Assembly: GCA_024641985.1 (NCBI GenBank)
Contig: JAHEBZ010000004.1
Location: forward strand, 169,047 to 210,100
Length of the DNA: 41,054 nucleotides
Source of the DNA: Rhodoluna sp.
Lineage (GTDB): Bacteria; Actinomycetota; Actinomycetes; Actinomycetales; Microbacteriaceae
Reading direction: 5' to 3'
The notes under the pieces are model-generated. The model was not told the origin of the DNA. It saw only the letters and a program-made list of their open reading frames with translations, and did no database searches. Made by a program: the position numbers and the translations under genes. This document shows, piece after piece, positions 1 to 7,800 of the stretch. The first letter of the stretch is position 1; every line of letters begins with the position of its first letter.

Positions 1-108
1 TATAACGTTGAAGAATTTGCAGCCGAGATCGTGAAGGCGGCATCGGCACCGGTGCCAGCCAACAACACCGTTCTGATTGGCGACACCAGCTCGTTCACCC
101 AGGGCTAA
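1..108 (+). CDS. C-terminal fragment of an unidentified protein
   Basis: An open frame enters from the left edge in frame 1 and stops with TAA at 106-108, leaving 35 codons that end in GDTSSFTQG. The fragment is hydrophilic and has no recognisable motif. I cannot name the family. In related actinobacteria this position lies between the gyrA region and ppiA, but that does not identify the gene. The start lies outside the window. Confidence 0.5.
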   Translation, partial: YNVEEFAAEIVKAASAPVPANNTVLIGDTSSFTQG

Positions 109-167
109 TCGCCTCGGCGATATATTTTCAAACCGAAATCAACATCTGGGCCGAAGCCAACCTAAAG

Positions 168-173
168 TAGTCT
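168..173 (+). promoter_or_regulatory. -10 element of a leaderless promoter
   Basis: TAGTCT lies six bases before the ATG at 180. This is the spacing expected if transcription starts at the A of the start codon. The same arrangement recurs at many gene starts in this window. Confidence 0.5.
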
Positions 174-179
174 CGAAAT

Positions 180-440
180 ATGGGCGACGATCAGTATCTA
201 ATTCTGTTCACTGTGATGAGTTTCACCGTGTTGAGTGCGGGCTCTATTGTTCTCAGCCTCATGACGCGCCTGGGTCGCGGCAATAGGCTCTTTGCCCTCG
301 TGATGTCTCTGTTCAGCATCGGCACGGGCACATACATTTGGCTTGAATTTGCGTTTGAAGGGTTGTTTATTGCCCTGCTTGGGTTAGTTGCCTTGGTTAT
401 TGCGGTTTTGCCAAGCCGAAAACAAAACACCGATGAGTAA
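180..440 (+). CDS. Small two-helix membrane protein, function unknown
   Basis: This 86-residue protein has two or three hydrophobic stretches (about residues 7-27, 36-52 and 58-78) and a short charged tail, so it is probably a small integral membrane protein. No family was recognised. The ATG at 180 is six bases downstream of TAGTCT, consistent with a leaderless transcript. Its stop codon overlaps the start of the next gene by eight bases (ATGAGTAA), so the two are probably translationally coupled. Confidence 0.6.
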   Translation: MGDDQYLILFTVMSFTVLSAGSIVLSLMTRLGRGNRLFALVMSLFSIGTGTYIWLEFAFEGLFIALLGLVALVIAVLPSRKQNTDE

Positions 441-696
441 AGACAACCGCGACAAACAGGGGCGCCTAAAGCGAGCGGTGTATGAAATGCCAGCCGATGT
501 AAAGCTGGCCCTCGAGCATCGTGCACTTCGAGCCGATTATGACCACCGGCCCGCATACCAAAGAAACGACTATCTGAGCTGGATTATTAGAGCCGGCCGG
601 CCCGAGATTAGGCAGAAGCGGCTGAACCAAATGCTTGATGAACTGGAGAAGGGCGGGGTCTATATGCGTATGGATCACCCCGCTTCGAAAAAGTGA
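433..696 (+). CDS. YdeI/OmpD-associated (OmdA) family protein
   Basis: An 87-residue protein. From about residue 18 onward it follows the pattern of the OmdA/YdeI family C-terminal domain: a PADVKLAL helix, a short linker, then the signature of an aromatic residue, YLSWI, a basic residue, RPE, R and RLNQMLDEL. In that family the signature is usually written as WI..A.RPETR..RI. Members are small cytoplasmic proteins, some annotated as bacteriocin-protection proteins, and their biochemistry is poorly known. The start at 433 overlaps the upstream stop codon; a longer start at 388 would run through the upstream gene and is less likely. Confidence 0.65.
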   Translation: MSKDNRDKQGRLKRAVYEMPADVKLALEHRALRADYDHRPAYQRNDYLSWIIRAGRPEIRQKRLNQMLDELEKGGVYMRMDHPASKK

Positions 697-731
697 ACCG
701 AGTTTCGGTGCAGCCGTGAAACAATAGAAAC

Positions 732-1262
732 ATGACTGCACACACTTCAGTAGCGACCATTCACACCAACCATGGCGCCATCAAAATTAACCTATTCGGC
801 AACCACGCACCCAAGACAGTAGCTAACTTCGAGGGCCTTGCAACCGGCACAATCGAGTGGCGCGACCCTCGCACCGGCGCAACTCAAACCGGCAAGCCGC
901 TTTACAACGGCGTGATTTTTCACCGCATCATCACCCAGTTCATGCTTCAGGGTGGCGACCCAACCGGCACCGGAATGGGCGGCCCAGGCTACCAGTTCGC
1001 CGATGAAATTCACCCAGAACTAAACTTCAACGAGCCTTTCAAGCTGGCCATGGCAAACTCTGGCCCGGCAACCAATGGCTCACAGTTCTTTATCACCACC
1101 GCGCCGACCACCTGGTTGTTTGGCAAGCACACCGTTTTTGGCGAGGTTGCCGACGACGTTTCGAAGAAGGTTTGCCTTCAGATCGAAGCCGTCGACACCG
1201 ATGGCCGCGACAAGCCACTAGATGATGTAATCATCGAGTCGATCACCATCGAAAAGGCCTAA
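732..1262 (+). CDS. ppiA: Cyclophilin-type peptidyl-prolyl cis-trans isomerase
   Basis: This 176-residue single-domain cyclophilin catalyses cis-trans isomerisation of X-Pro bonds and has no signal peptide, so it should be cytoplasmic. The diagnostic core is present: the FHRII segment with the catalytic Arg, the FMLQGGDPTGTGMGGPGYQF stretch, LAMANSGP with NGSQFFIT, and the WLFGKHTVFGEV block. Its place ahead of a rhomboid gene, crgA and the pknAB cluster matches Mycobacterium ppiA (Rv0009) and relatives. A weak -10-like AACAAT sits six bases before the ATG. Confidence 0.93.
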   Translation: MTAHTSVATIHTNHGAIKINLFGNHAPKTVANFEGLATGTIEWRDPRTGATQTGKPLYNGVIFHRIITQFMLQGGDPTGTGMGGPGYQFADEIHPELNFNEPFKLAMANSGPATNGSQFFITTAPTTWLFGKHTVFGEVADDVSKKVCLQIEAVDTDGRDKPLDDVIIESITIEKA

Positions 1263-1275
1263 GACCTTAGGTCTT
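1261..1275 (+). other. Small inverted repeat after ppiA
   Basis: AAGACC-TTA-GGTCTT forms a perfect 6-bp hairpin overlapping the ppiA stop codon. No T-run follows, so it is not a canonical intrinsic terminator. It may protect the mRNA 3' end or be incidental. Confidence 0.3.
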
Positions 1276-1299
1276 AGCCAAAACTAAAGCCGGCCTGCC

Positions 1300-1935
1300 A
1301 TGGGATTTGTAAGAACCGCATTCAAGCAAACCCCGGCAACCGCTGCGCTTGTTCTAATCAATGTTGTGTTGTGGGTCGGGCAAATCTTGCCCGGCTCACA
1401 GCTAACGCAATATCTTTTCTTTGCTCCATTGCTTACGCAAAGCGAACCCTGGCGCATGATCACCGCTGGTTTCGTTCACGACCCAAGCAACCCGTTGCAC
1501 GTTTTGTTAAACATGTATTCGGTATTCATTTTTGGTCAGGTTCTTGAGCCGCTGCTAGGCCGCGCCCGCTTTGTGGCCCTCTATTTGGTAGCCATTCTTG
1601 GTGGCTCTGTGGCGGTTTTGTTCCTTGGCGATCCATTCACGCCGGTGGTTGGCGCATCTGGTGCGTTCTTTGGCTTGATGGCCGCGTATTTTGTAGTTCT
1701 AAAGTCGATCGGCCAAAACTCAAGGTCTATGGTTGGCCTAATTGCCATAAACCTATTCATTGGTTTCTTGATCCCGGGCATCAGTTGGCAGGGGCACCTC
1801 GGTGGCCTGCTTGCCGGTGGCGCTGTTGCATCTTTGTATGCCAACACCCGAGGTTCGAATCAGCAAACCGCCCAAAAAATAGGCGTGCTCGCCATTGTTG
1901 CAGTTTTTGTAGTTCTGGCCATCTTTAAGGCTTAA
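1300..1935 (+). CDS. Rhomboid-family intramembrane serine protease
   Basis: A 211-residue polytopic membrane protein with about six hydrophobic helices. It carries the rhomboid catalytic Ser in GASGAFFGL (about residues 126-134) and the catalytic His in WQGHLGGLLAGG (about residues 166-177). The HVLLNMYSVFIFG segment matches the conserved H..xN motif of helix 2. Rhomboids cleave transmembrane helices of substrate proteins within the bilayer; the substrate here is unknown. A rhomboid between ppiA and crgA is common in Actinobacteria. The gene ends at a bidirectional-looking terminator shared with crgA. Confidence 0.9.
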   Translation: MGFVRTAFKQTPATAALVLINVVLWVGQILPGSQLTQYLFFAPLLTQSEPWRMITAGFVHDPSNPLHVLLNMYSVFIFGQVLEPLLGRARFVALYLVAILGGSVAVLFLGDPFTPVVGASGAFFGLMAAYFVVLKSIGQNSRSMVGLIAINLFIGFLIPGISWQGHLGGLLAGGAVASLYANTRGSNQQTAQKIGVLAIVAVFVVLAIFKA

Positions 1936-1938
1936 ACC

Positions 1939-1969
1939 AAAACCGCCCGGCCAGAGCCGAGCGGTTTTT
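1939..1969 (+). terminator. Intrinsic terminator between rhomboid gene and crgA
   Basis: AAACCGC (1940-1946) pairs with GCGGTTT (1961-1967), with an inner CGGC/GCCG stem and a CAGA loop, followed by a T-run. A-rich sequence on the 5' side gives a T-run on the other strand, so it can serve both convergent genes. Confidence 0.85.
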
Positions 1970-1983
1970 GTAATTCTTAGCGG

Positions 1984-2265
1984 TTACTTCCAGCGGGTCG
2001 ACATCATGAAGCCGACCATTGCAATGCCGAAGCCAATCAAGATGTTCCAGTTTTCTAGGTTCCAGGGGGTGCCGGCACCCAAAGGGAACTGCGCGCTGGT
2101 GACATAGTAAGTGATGATCCAGACTAGGCCAAGAAGCATGAAGCCGAACATGAGTGGCTTAAACCAAACCGGGTTTGGCAGCTCTTCTGAGTTTTCAGAG
2201 GTTAGTTTTGGAGCCTTTGGCTTTGCGACCTTGGCTGGCTTCTTGCGACTAGTTGATTCAGGCAT
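1984..2265 (-). CDS. crgA: Cell division protein CrgA
   Basis: A 93-residue protein with a basic cytoplasmic N-terminus (about residues 1-32), a conserved NPVWFKPLMFGFML entry into helix 1 (about 34-58), a short external loop and a second helix (about 73-90) ending in STRWK. This length, topology and sequence are typical of CrgA, the actinobacterial membrane protein that helps recruit PbpB and other divisome parts to the Z ring. Its position beside trpG and pknB is canonical. A TAGAAT hexamer seven bases before the ATG suggests a leaderless transcript. Confidence 0.92.
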   Translation of the reverse strand: MPESTSRKKPAKVAKPKAPKLTSENSEELPNPVWFKPLMFGFMLLGLVWIITYYVTSAQFPLGAGTPWNLENWNILIGFGIAMVGFMMSTRWK

Positions 2266-2272
2266 AAACGTA

Positions 2273-2278
2273 ATTCTA
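2273..2278 (-). promoter_or_regulatory. -10 element of crgA
   Basis: On the minus strand TAGAAT precedes the crgA ATG by seven bases, the spacing of a leaderless promoter. Confidence 0.5.
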
Positions 2279-2290
2279 TCGGTTAGGGGT

Positions 2291-2944
2291 TTAGAACTTA
2301 ACCATTGGAGATAACGACTTGGCGCGCTCGGCAGCGCCCTTTAGCCCAATTGACTCGAGCCAGTTGCCAAGCATTTGGTAGCCGCCCTCGGTGAGAACCG
2401 ACTCGGGGTGAAATTGCACACCATAGATTGGCAGGGTTTTGTGGGCAAGGCCCATGATCACGCCACCCGCTGAGTTTTCACCAGCAACGGTTCGGCTTGT
2501 CACAATAAGGTCAGCAGGAACCGTGGATTCGACCACGGCAAGCGAGTGATAGCGAGTAGCGGTGAAGGTGTTGGGCACATCTTGGTAAACCAACGAACCA
2601 TCGTGGGCCACCTGCGATGTTTTGCCGTGCATCAGCTCTTGAGCGCTGGTTACGGTTGCGCCCATTGCCTCGGCAATTGATTGGTGCCCGAGGCAAACGC
2701 CGAAAACCGATTGCCCAGATTGAAGCGCAAGTTTAACGACCGCAATCGACAGGCCGGCCTCGGCCGGGGTGCCTGGGCCTGGGCTGATTAGCACGGCATC
2801 ATATTTGGCTAGGAGTGCTGGCAATTCGGCTTCAGAAACTATGTCGTTTCGAAGCACCTCGGTTTGCGCACCCAGCTGCTGAAGATAGCCGTTTAGCGTG
2901 TAGACAAAGCTGTCGTAGTTGTCGAGAACCAGAATATTTACCAT
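2291..2944 (-). CDS. trpG: Glutamine amidotransferase, anthranilate/aminodeoxychorismate synthase component II
   Basis: A 217-residue class I glutamine amidotransferase that hydrolyses glutamine and channels ammonia to a TrpE- or PabB-type chorismate-using subunit. The catalytic triad is visible: nucleophile Cys in GVCLGHQ (about residue 83) and His/Glu in QFHPESVLTEGG near residues 178-180. The DNYDSFVYTL and SPGPGTP motifs are typical. No component I gene is present here, and whether it serves tryptophan, folate or both cannot be told from sequence. The gene lies six bases downstream of pknB and ends just before crgA, as in other actinobacteria. Confidence 0.9.
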   Translation of the reverse strand: MVNILVLDNYDSFVYTLNGYLQQLGAQTEVLRNDIVSEAELPALLAKYDAVLISPGPGTPAEAGLSIAVVKLALQSGQSVFGVCLGHQSIAEAMGATVTSAQELMHGKTSQVAHDGSLVYQDVPNTFTATRYHSLAVVESTVPADLIVTSRTVAGENSAGGVIMGLAHKTLPIYGVQFHPESVLTEGGYQMLGNWLESIGLKGAAERAKSLSPMVKF

Positions 2945-2950
2945 GACAAC

Positions 2951-4915
2951 CTACTGGTTACAGCCAACATAAAGCACGATGGCCGAACGCTGATCGGCAA
3001 GGCCAGGCAAAATCGACTGATCGGTAACGATGGTGCCGGTGGTGCCGGCACAGACATCCTTGGTTGTAATCGACACGGTGAAACCAACCTCAACACTCGA
3101 CATGATGTCGCGAGCCTCGCTGATGCTTAGATTGCGTACGTCGGGAACGTTAACTTTGCCGTTCGAGATGACCAGGTTGACCACGGTGCCCTCGGCAATC
3201 TGGGTGTTAAACACCGGGTCGCTTGAAATAACCTTGCCGGCCTCAACGGTTGGGCTTGCCGCTTGGGTGATTGTGCCCAGGGTTAGCTTGGCAGTGGCTA
3301 AGGCCGTGGCGGCCTCGGCCTCGGTTAGGCCAGCCAAATTGGGCAGGGCCACCGTGTTTTTGCCAGACGAAACATACACCGTGATCACGGTTTTATCGGG
3401 CACCTTGGTGCCGGCAACAGGGTCGGTGCGAATAATTGTGTCGGCTGGCACGGTTTCGCTGGCCTCATAAACCTTCGAAATCAGCAAACCCTGTTGGGTG
3501 ATGGTTACATAGCCATCTTGATAGGTCGAGTTGACCACATTAGCCACCTCAACACCCGAACCGCCAGGTGTGACATTGAGGTTAAAGCTGCCCAGGCTAA
3601 AAAGCCAAACAATTAAACCAACCAGGATGACCGCCACGGCCGAACCGCCACCCCACAACAGGCGAGGTGATGGTTTGCCCGATTTGGCAAAGCTTTGCGC
3701 GGCACTTTGGGTTGCACCCGTGTGAGTTGGAAGATCTACGCCCAGAGTTGCAAATGGGTTTGTGAATGGTTCGCTGAAAATCTCGGTTGGGTTTGAGACA
3801 GCCGAAGCGGCTGGAGTAGTGGGGGCAGCCGGGGTGGGCTGAACCTGGGGCATCACACTGGTTGCATCGAGCGAAGCCGCGGCCAACAGAGCCTCAAAAT
3901 CGTCTTCGACAACCTCGGGAATCGGAGCCGCTGCGGTTGGCTCTGCCTCAGTTCGCTCGGCCTCAGGTTGCTCTGCAACTAATGCGGTGACAAAGATTGA
4001 CTCGACATCGTTCTCGGCCAGAACAGGCGCTTCAACAACTGCTGTTGGTGCGGTGAATGGCGAACCAATTGCCGCGGCAACCAGGTGCTCGCGAAATTGC
4101 TCGGCGCTCTGAAAACGCTCGTTGCGGTCTTTAGCAAGTGAGTGCAAAACCACCTGATCGAGCTCGGGTGAAATGCTCGAATCAAATTGCGACGGAACCG
4201 GAACCGCTTCTGAAACGTGCTGATAGGCAACCGAAACCGCGGTTTCACCCTTGAACGGTGGGCGACCGGTGAGCATTTCATAAATCAAAACGCCCGTTGA
4301 ATAAAGGTCGGTGCGGGCATCGACAGATTCGCCCTTGGCCTGCTCTGGCGAGAAATATTGGGCGGTGCCCATGATGCCCGTTGTGTGCGCCATGGTTGCC
4401 GATGAGTCAGAGACCGCGCGGGCGATACCGAAATCCATCACCTTTACGGCACCGGTTTCGGTGATCATGATGTTGGCCGACTTGATGTCGCGGTGAACCA
4501 CACCGGCACGGTGTGAAAATTCGAGGGCTGTCAAAACGCCGCTGGCATAATCGACTACTTCTTGGCGAGTCAGGCGACGCTCGTGCATAAGGTCACGCAG
4601 CAGCTTGCCCTTAACAAACTCCATCACTATGTATGGGTGCTTTAGCTCATTGCCGTGGGCATCGGTGCTGATGTCTTCGCCGGCGTCATAAACGCGAACG
4701 ATGGTTGGGTGAGCCATGCGAGCCGAGGCCTGGGCCTCTTGCCTAAACCGAGCCTCAAAGTTTGGGTCGTTGGCCAAATCAGATTTGAGCAACTTGATCG
4801 CAACGGTTCTGCCAAGTCGGGTGTCTACACCTTCATACACATCGGCCATGCCACCGCGACCAATGAGTTGACCCAACTCATAACGGCCTGCGATTACCCG
4901 CTGGTTTTCAGACAA
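2951..4915 (-). CDS. pknB: Transmembrane Ser/Thr protein kinase with PASTA domains
   Basis: A 654-residue PknB-type kinase that senses peptidoglycan fragments and phosphorylates division and wall-synthesis proteins. The kinase domain spans about 12-280 with Gly-rich loop GRGGMADV, VAIK Lys41, HRD (Asp143), DFG (161-163) and a Thr-rich activation loop. A juxtamembrane linker rich in Ala, Pro and Glu (about 285-415) precedes one transmembrane helix (about 419-440). Three PASTA repeats follow (about 456-518, 522-586 and 588-652); four is usual in Mycobacterium PknB. The start is TTG at 4915, with GGAG seven bases upstream. A 96-base gap separates it from pknA, the longest within this operon. Confidence 0.95.
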   Translation of the reverse strand: MSENQRVIAGRYELGQLIGRGGMADVYEGVDTRLGRTVAIKLLKSDLANDPNFEARFRQEAQASARMAHPTIVRVYDAGEDISTDAHGNELKHPYIVMEFVKGKLLRDLMHERRLTRQEVVDYASGVLTALEFSHRAGVVHRDIKSANIMITETGAVKVMDFGIARAVSDSSATMAHTTGIMGTAQYFSPEQAKGESVDARTDLYSTGVLIYEMLTGRPPFKGETAVSVAYQHVSEAVPVPSQFDSSISPELDQVVLHSLAKDRNERFQSAEQFREHLVAAAIGSPFTAPTAVVEAPVLAENDVESIFVTALVAEQPEAERTEAEPTAAAPIPEVVEDDFEALLAAASLDATSVMPQVQPTPAAPTTPAASAVSNPTEIFSEPFTNPFATLGVDLPTHTGATQSAAQSFAKSGKPSPRLLWGGGSAVAVILVGLIVWLFSLGSFNLNVTPGGSGVEVANVVNSTYQDGYVTITQQGLLISKVYEASETVPADTIIRTDPVAGTKVPDKTVITVYVSSGKNTVALPNLAGLTEAEAATALATAKLTLGTITQAASPTVEAGKVISSDPVFNTQIAEGTVVNLVISNGKVNVPDVRNLSISEARDIMSSVEVGFTVSITTKDVCAGTTGTIVTDQSILPGLADQRSAIVLYVGCNQ

Positions 4916-4951
4916 CTTTGCACTCCACTCGTGATCAAACTTCGATTTCCA

Positions 4952-4957
4952 AGTCTA
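4952..4957 (-). promoter_or_regulatory. Possible internal promoter before pknB
   Basis: TAGACT on the minus strand sits in the pknA-pknB gap about 36 bases before the TTG start. No convincing -35 is seen. It could give pknB-trpG extra expression. Confidence 0.2.
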
Positions 4958-5011
4958 CGCAAATAGCCTGAGAAATCATCGATGGCAGGGGGCTGCCCTC
5001 GCTTTGAAACC

Positions 5012-6355
5012 TTATTGTGACGGGGTCGGCGACGGTGTCTCTGAAGAAGTGTCGGCAACATAGTAGAAAATTTCGATTGTCGAGCCAGACATCAGGTTGC
5101 CCAACGGGTTTGCGTCATACACCTGCATCACCCGAGGGTCATCAACCGGCACAAGTTCGCCGGGGCTTGCCAAAACCGTGAGCCCCTTTGTGCTCAACAT
5201 GGTTTGCACATCAACCACATTTTGACCCTCGATGTCGCTCAGCAAAACCTGAACGCTGGTTGGGCTGGCCGAAGGGGTTGGCGAAGCCGAGGCGCTCGCG
5301 GTTGTCCAGCCGGGCACCGTTATTGTCTCGGTTGGTGTGGGCTGCATCGATGTGGTGATTATGGCAATCACGATTGAAAGCGAGGTAACCGCGATAACCG
5401 CAATTAGGGCTATCCACGGCCAAACCACTGGCTGCTGAATTGGAGATGGAGCGGTGGTCGTTGCTGTTTCGATTACGGCAGTTCTGTCGCTAACGGTTGG
5501 TTGTTGCAAAAGCTGTGTGGCCGCCGAATTTATTGGAGCCGTGGTCATCATAGATTCGGCACGTTTGGCTAGCGCCAATGCGCTTTCGGGCCTCTGGTTC
5601 GGCTTTTTGGCGAGGCAACTCATCACCAGATTGGCAATGCGGGGGTCGATGGTTGTCGGCAGCGCAGGCGGCGTTTCGTTGATTTGAGCCATTGCAATTG
5701 CCATCTGAGATTCGCCGGTGAAGGGCCGTTTGCCAGCGAGGGCCTCGTAGGCCACAATGCCGAGCGAATAAATATCGGTGGCTGGGCTGGCCGGTTTGCC
5801 GGTGGCTTGTTCGGGCGATAGATACTGCACGGTTCCCATCACCTGACCGGTGGCGGTTAGCCCAACCTGATCGGCCACCCTGGCAATGCCAAAGTCGGTG
5901 ATCTTTACTTGGCCGTCTGGGGTGATCAGCAGGTTTCCGGGCTTTATGTCGCGGTGCACCAGGCCGGCTTCGTGCGCCTCAAAAAGTGCTCGCCCTGTTT
6001 GAGCAATGATGTCTAGAACTTTGTCGCCCGGCAAGGTTTGTTCTTTTTCAAGGATGCGCGCGAGCGAATCGCCAGGCACCAACTCCATAACCAAGTAGGC
6101 GGTTCCGGAATCTTCGCCGTAGTCGTAAACATTGGCGATGCCCTCGTGGTTCACCATTGCCGCGTGCCTGGCCTCGGTGCGGAAGCGCTCGAGGAAACCG
6201 GGGTCACCCATGAACTCTTGCTTCAAAATTTTGATGGCCACATCGCGCAAAATTACTTCGTCTTGCGCCTGCCAAACCTCGCCCATGCCGCCAATGGCGA
6301 TTCGGCTGATTAGTTTGTATCGACCGCCATAAAGCATGCCTATTTCTGGATTCAC
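5012..6355 (-). CDS. pknA: Transmembrane Ser/Thr protein kinase, PknA-like
   Basis: A 447-residue kinase read from the GTG at 6355, which overlaps the pbpA stop codon as GTGA. The longer frame to 6502 runs inside pbpA and is rejected. Kinase motifs: IGGMGEV loop, VAIK Lys42, HRD with Asp136, DFG at 154-156, and conserved APE-like SPEQ. One transmembrane helix is at about 311-335. The outside part has a Ser/Thr/Pro linker (about 338-368) and a single PASTA-like repeat (about 370-435), then a second Ser/Pro/Thr tail. Mycobacterial PknA lacks an extracellular sensor repeat, so this is a notable difference. It is expected to act with PknB and PstP on growth control. Confidence 0.93.
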   Translation of the reverse strand: MNPEIGMLYGGRYKLISRIAIGGMGEVWQAQDEVILRDVAIKILKQEFMGDPGFLERFRTEARHAAMVNHEGIANVYDYGEDSGTAYLVMELVPGDSLARILEKEQTLPGDKVLDIIAQTGRALFEAHEAGLVHRDIKPGNLLITPDGQVKITDFGIARVADQVGLTATGQVMGTVQYLSPEQATGKPASPATDIYSLGIVAYEALAGKRPFTGESQMAIAMAQINETPPALPTTIDPRIANLVMSCLAKKPNQRPESALALAKRAESMMTTAPINSAATQLLQQPTVSDRTAVIETATTTAPSPIQQPVVWPWIALIAVIAVTSLSIVIAIITTSMQPTPTETITVPGWTTASASASPTPSASPTSVQVLLSDIEGQNVVDVQTMLSTKGLTVLASPGELVPVDDPRVMQVYDANPLGNLMSGSTIEIFYYVADTSSETPSPTPSQ

Positions 6356-7800
6356 TTTTGCAACACCGCCCGCATAACTTTCTGGGCAATCGGTGCCGCT
6401 AGCGAATTGCCGCGACCAGATTGTCCCATACCCCCACCATCTGCAACAACGACGGCAACGGCAACCCGAGGGTTGTTTGCCGGCGCAAAACCTGTGAACC
6501 AAAGCGTGTATGGCTCGCCATCGCCGTTTTGAGCGGTTCCGGTCTTGCCGGCAACCTCGACGCCCTTAATTTGCCCGTTGCTTGAAACGCCCCTGGCAAC
6601 TGCCCCCACCATCATGGCATTCACCTTGGCGGCCGTTGCGGCCGACATTGGCTGCGAGAAAACCGAAGCAGCCGGTTGGTTCAAAATGGTCAGATTCGAA
6701 GACTGCACATTTTCGATCAGGTTTGGCTTCATAAGCACGCCCTTGTTGGCCACCGCGGCACTCACCATGGCCATCTGCATCGCGGTCACCCTCACGTCAA
6801 ATTGCCCAAAGGCCGAAAGGCCGGTCTGGGCTGCATCCATGCCAGTTGGATATTTTGATGCGCTGGCAGTCATAGGGAACTGAACTTTTTTGCCAAAGCC
6901 AAACAGCTCGGCTTGAGCGCGAATGCGATCTTGGCCCAATTCGATGCCCAACTGTGCAAACGGCACGTTGCAAGAAAAACGAAGGGCATCGGCGATAGAA
7001 ACCGTGGCTTTGCCGCCGCACTTGCCTTCGCCCGAATTCTGCACAAACGTGTTGGTGCCCGGCAGCTTGAATTTAATCGGGTTCGGGATGAGCGATTCGG
7101 GGGTGTATTTGCCACTCTCGATGGCGGCCGAAGCCACAATAATTTTGAACACCGAGCCCGGCGCATAGAGCTCGGTTGAGGCACGATCGAGCAGTGGGCC
7201 ATTCTTGTTGTTCAACAAATCTTGATAGTTGCTTTTTGATTCGGTGCCCGAGTGCACCGAAAGCGAGTTGGCATCGAAGCTTGGTTTAGAAACATAAGCC
7301 AAGATGTTGCCGTTGGTTGGATCGAGTGCGACCACGGCACCCTTTAGATCGCCGAGGGCATCCCAGGCCGCTTTTTGAACCTTGGGGTCGATGGTTAGCT
7401 CGACCGAGGCGCCCTGAACCGGGCTGCCCGAAAGCATTGCGCTGATTTGCTCAAAGAACTGCGATGAGTTTTTGCCCGATAGAAACGAGTTCATGGCCGA
7501 TTCGATGCCGGTTGCACCCTGATTGGTGCTGTAAAAACCGGTGACCGCCGAATACATCTGGCTTATATATGTGCGCTGAAAACGATAGACATCGTCGGAG
7601 CGCTTGCTGATTGCAATGGCCTTGCTATCGACCAAAATTGCACCGCGCTGCGTTTTATAGCCGTCATAAATTGAACGAACATTGCGCTGATCGGCGGTGT
7701 AAGAATCTGCACCAATAACCTGAATTCCGGTGGTTGCCACGAACAGGCTTAGAAACATTACGAAGATCAAAATGCTGATGCGCTTTAACTCGCGGTTCAT
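6352..7800 (-). CDS. pbpA: Class B penicillin-binding protein (peptidoglycan transpeptidase)
   Basis: A 482-residue protein with an N-terminal membrane anchor (about residues 8-30), a dimerisation region and a transpeptidase domain. The three active-site motifs are clear: SVFK (Ser216-Lys219), SCN (276-278) and KTGTA (419-423). It cross-links peptide stems of peptidoglycan on the outer face of the membrane and should pair with the adjacent RodA/FtsW-type polymerase. Its start overlaps the rodA stop codon by four bases (ATGA), and its stop overlaps the pknA start, which points to translational coupling and fixed stoichiometry. This matches PbpA of the actinobacterial pknAB operon. Confidence 0.95.
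   Translation of the reverse strand: MNRELKRISILIFVMFLSLFVATTGIQVIGADSYTADQRNVRSIYDGYKTQRGAILVDSKAIAISKRSDDVYRFQRTYISQMYSAVTGFYSTNQGATGIESAMNSFLSGKNSSQFFEQISAMLSGSPVQGASVELTIDPKVQKAAWDALGDLKGAVVALDPTNGNILAYVSKPSFDANSLSVHSGTESKSNYQDLLNNKNGPLLDRASTELYAPGSVFKIIVASAAIESGKYTPESLIPNPIKFKLPGTNTFVQNSGEGKCGGKATVSIADALRFSCNVPFAQLGIELGQDRIRAQAELFGFGKKVQFPMTASASKYPTGMDAAQTGLSAFGQFDVRVTAMQMAMVSAAVANKGVLMKPNLIENVQSSNLTILNQPAASVFSQPMSAATAAKVNAMMVGAVARGVSSNGQIKGVEVAGKTGTAQNGDGEPYTLWFTGFAPANNPRVAVAVVVADGGGMGQSGRGNSLAAPIAQKVMRAVLQK

Noticed and set aside
191-556. Minus-strand open frame of 121 codons near the left edge
   Set aside because: It runs opposite two overlapping genes with better starts and family support, and its product looks like random sequence.
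6356-6502. N-terminal extension of pknA to 6502
   Set aside because: It lies wholly inside pbpA, is Cys/Arg-rich and unlike a kinase. The GTG at 6355 overlaps the pbpA stop as GTGA and gives a normal PknA start.
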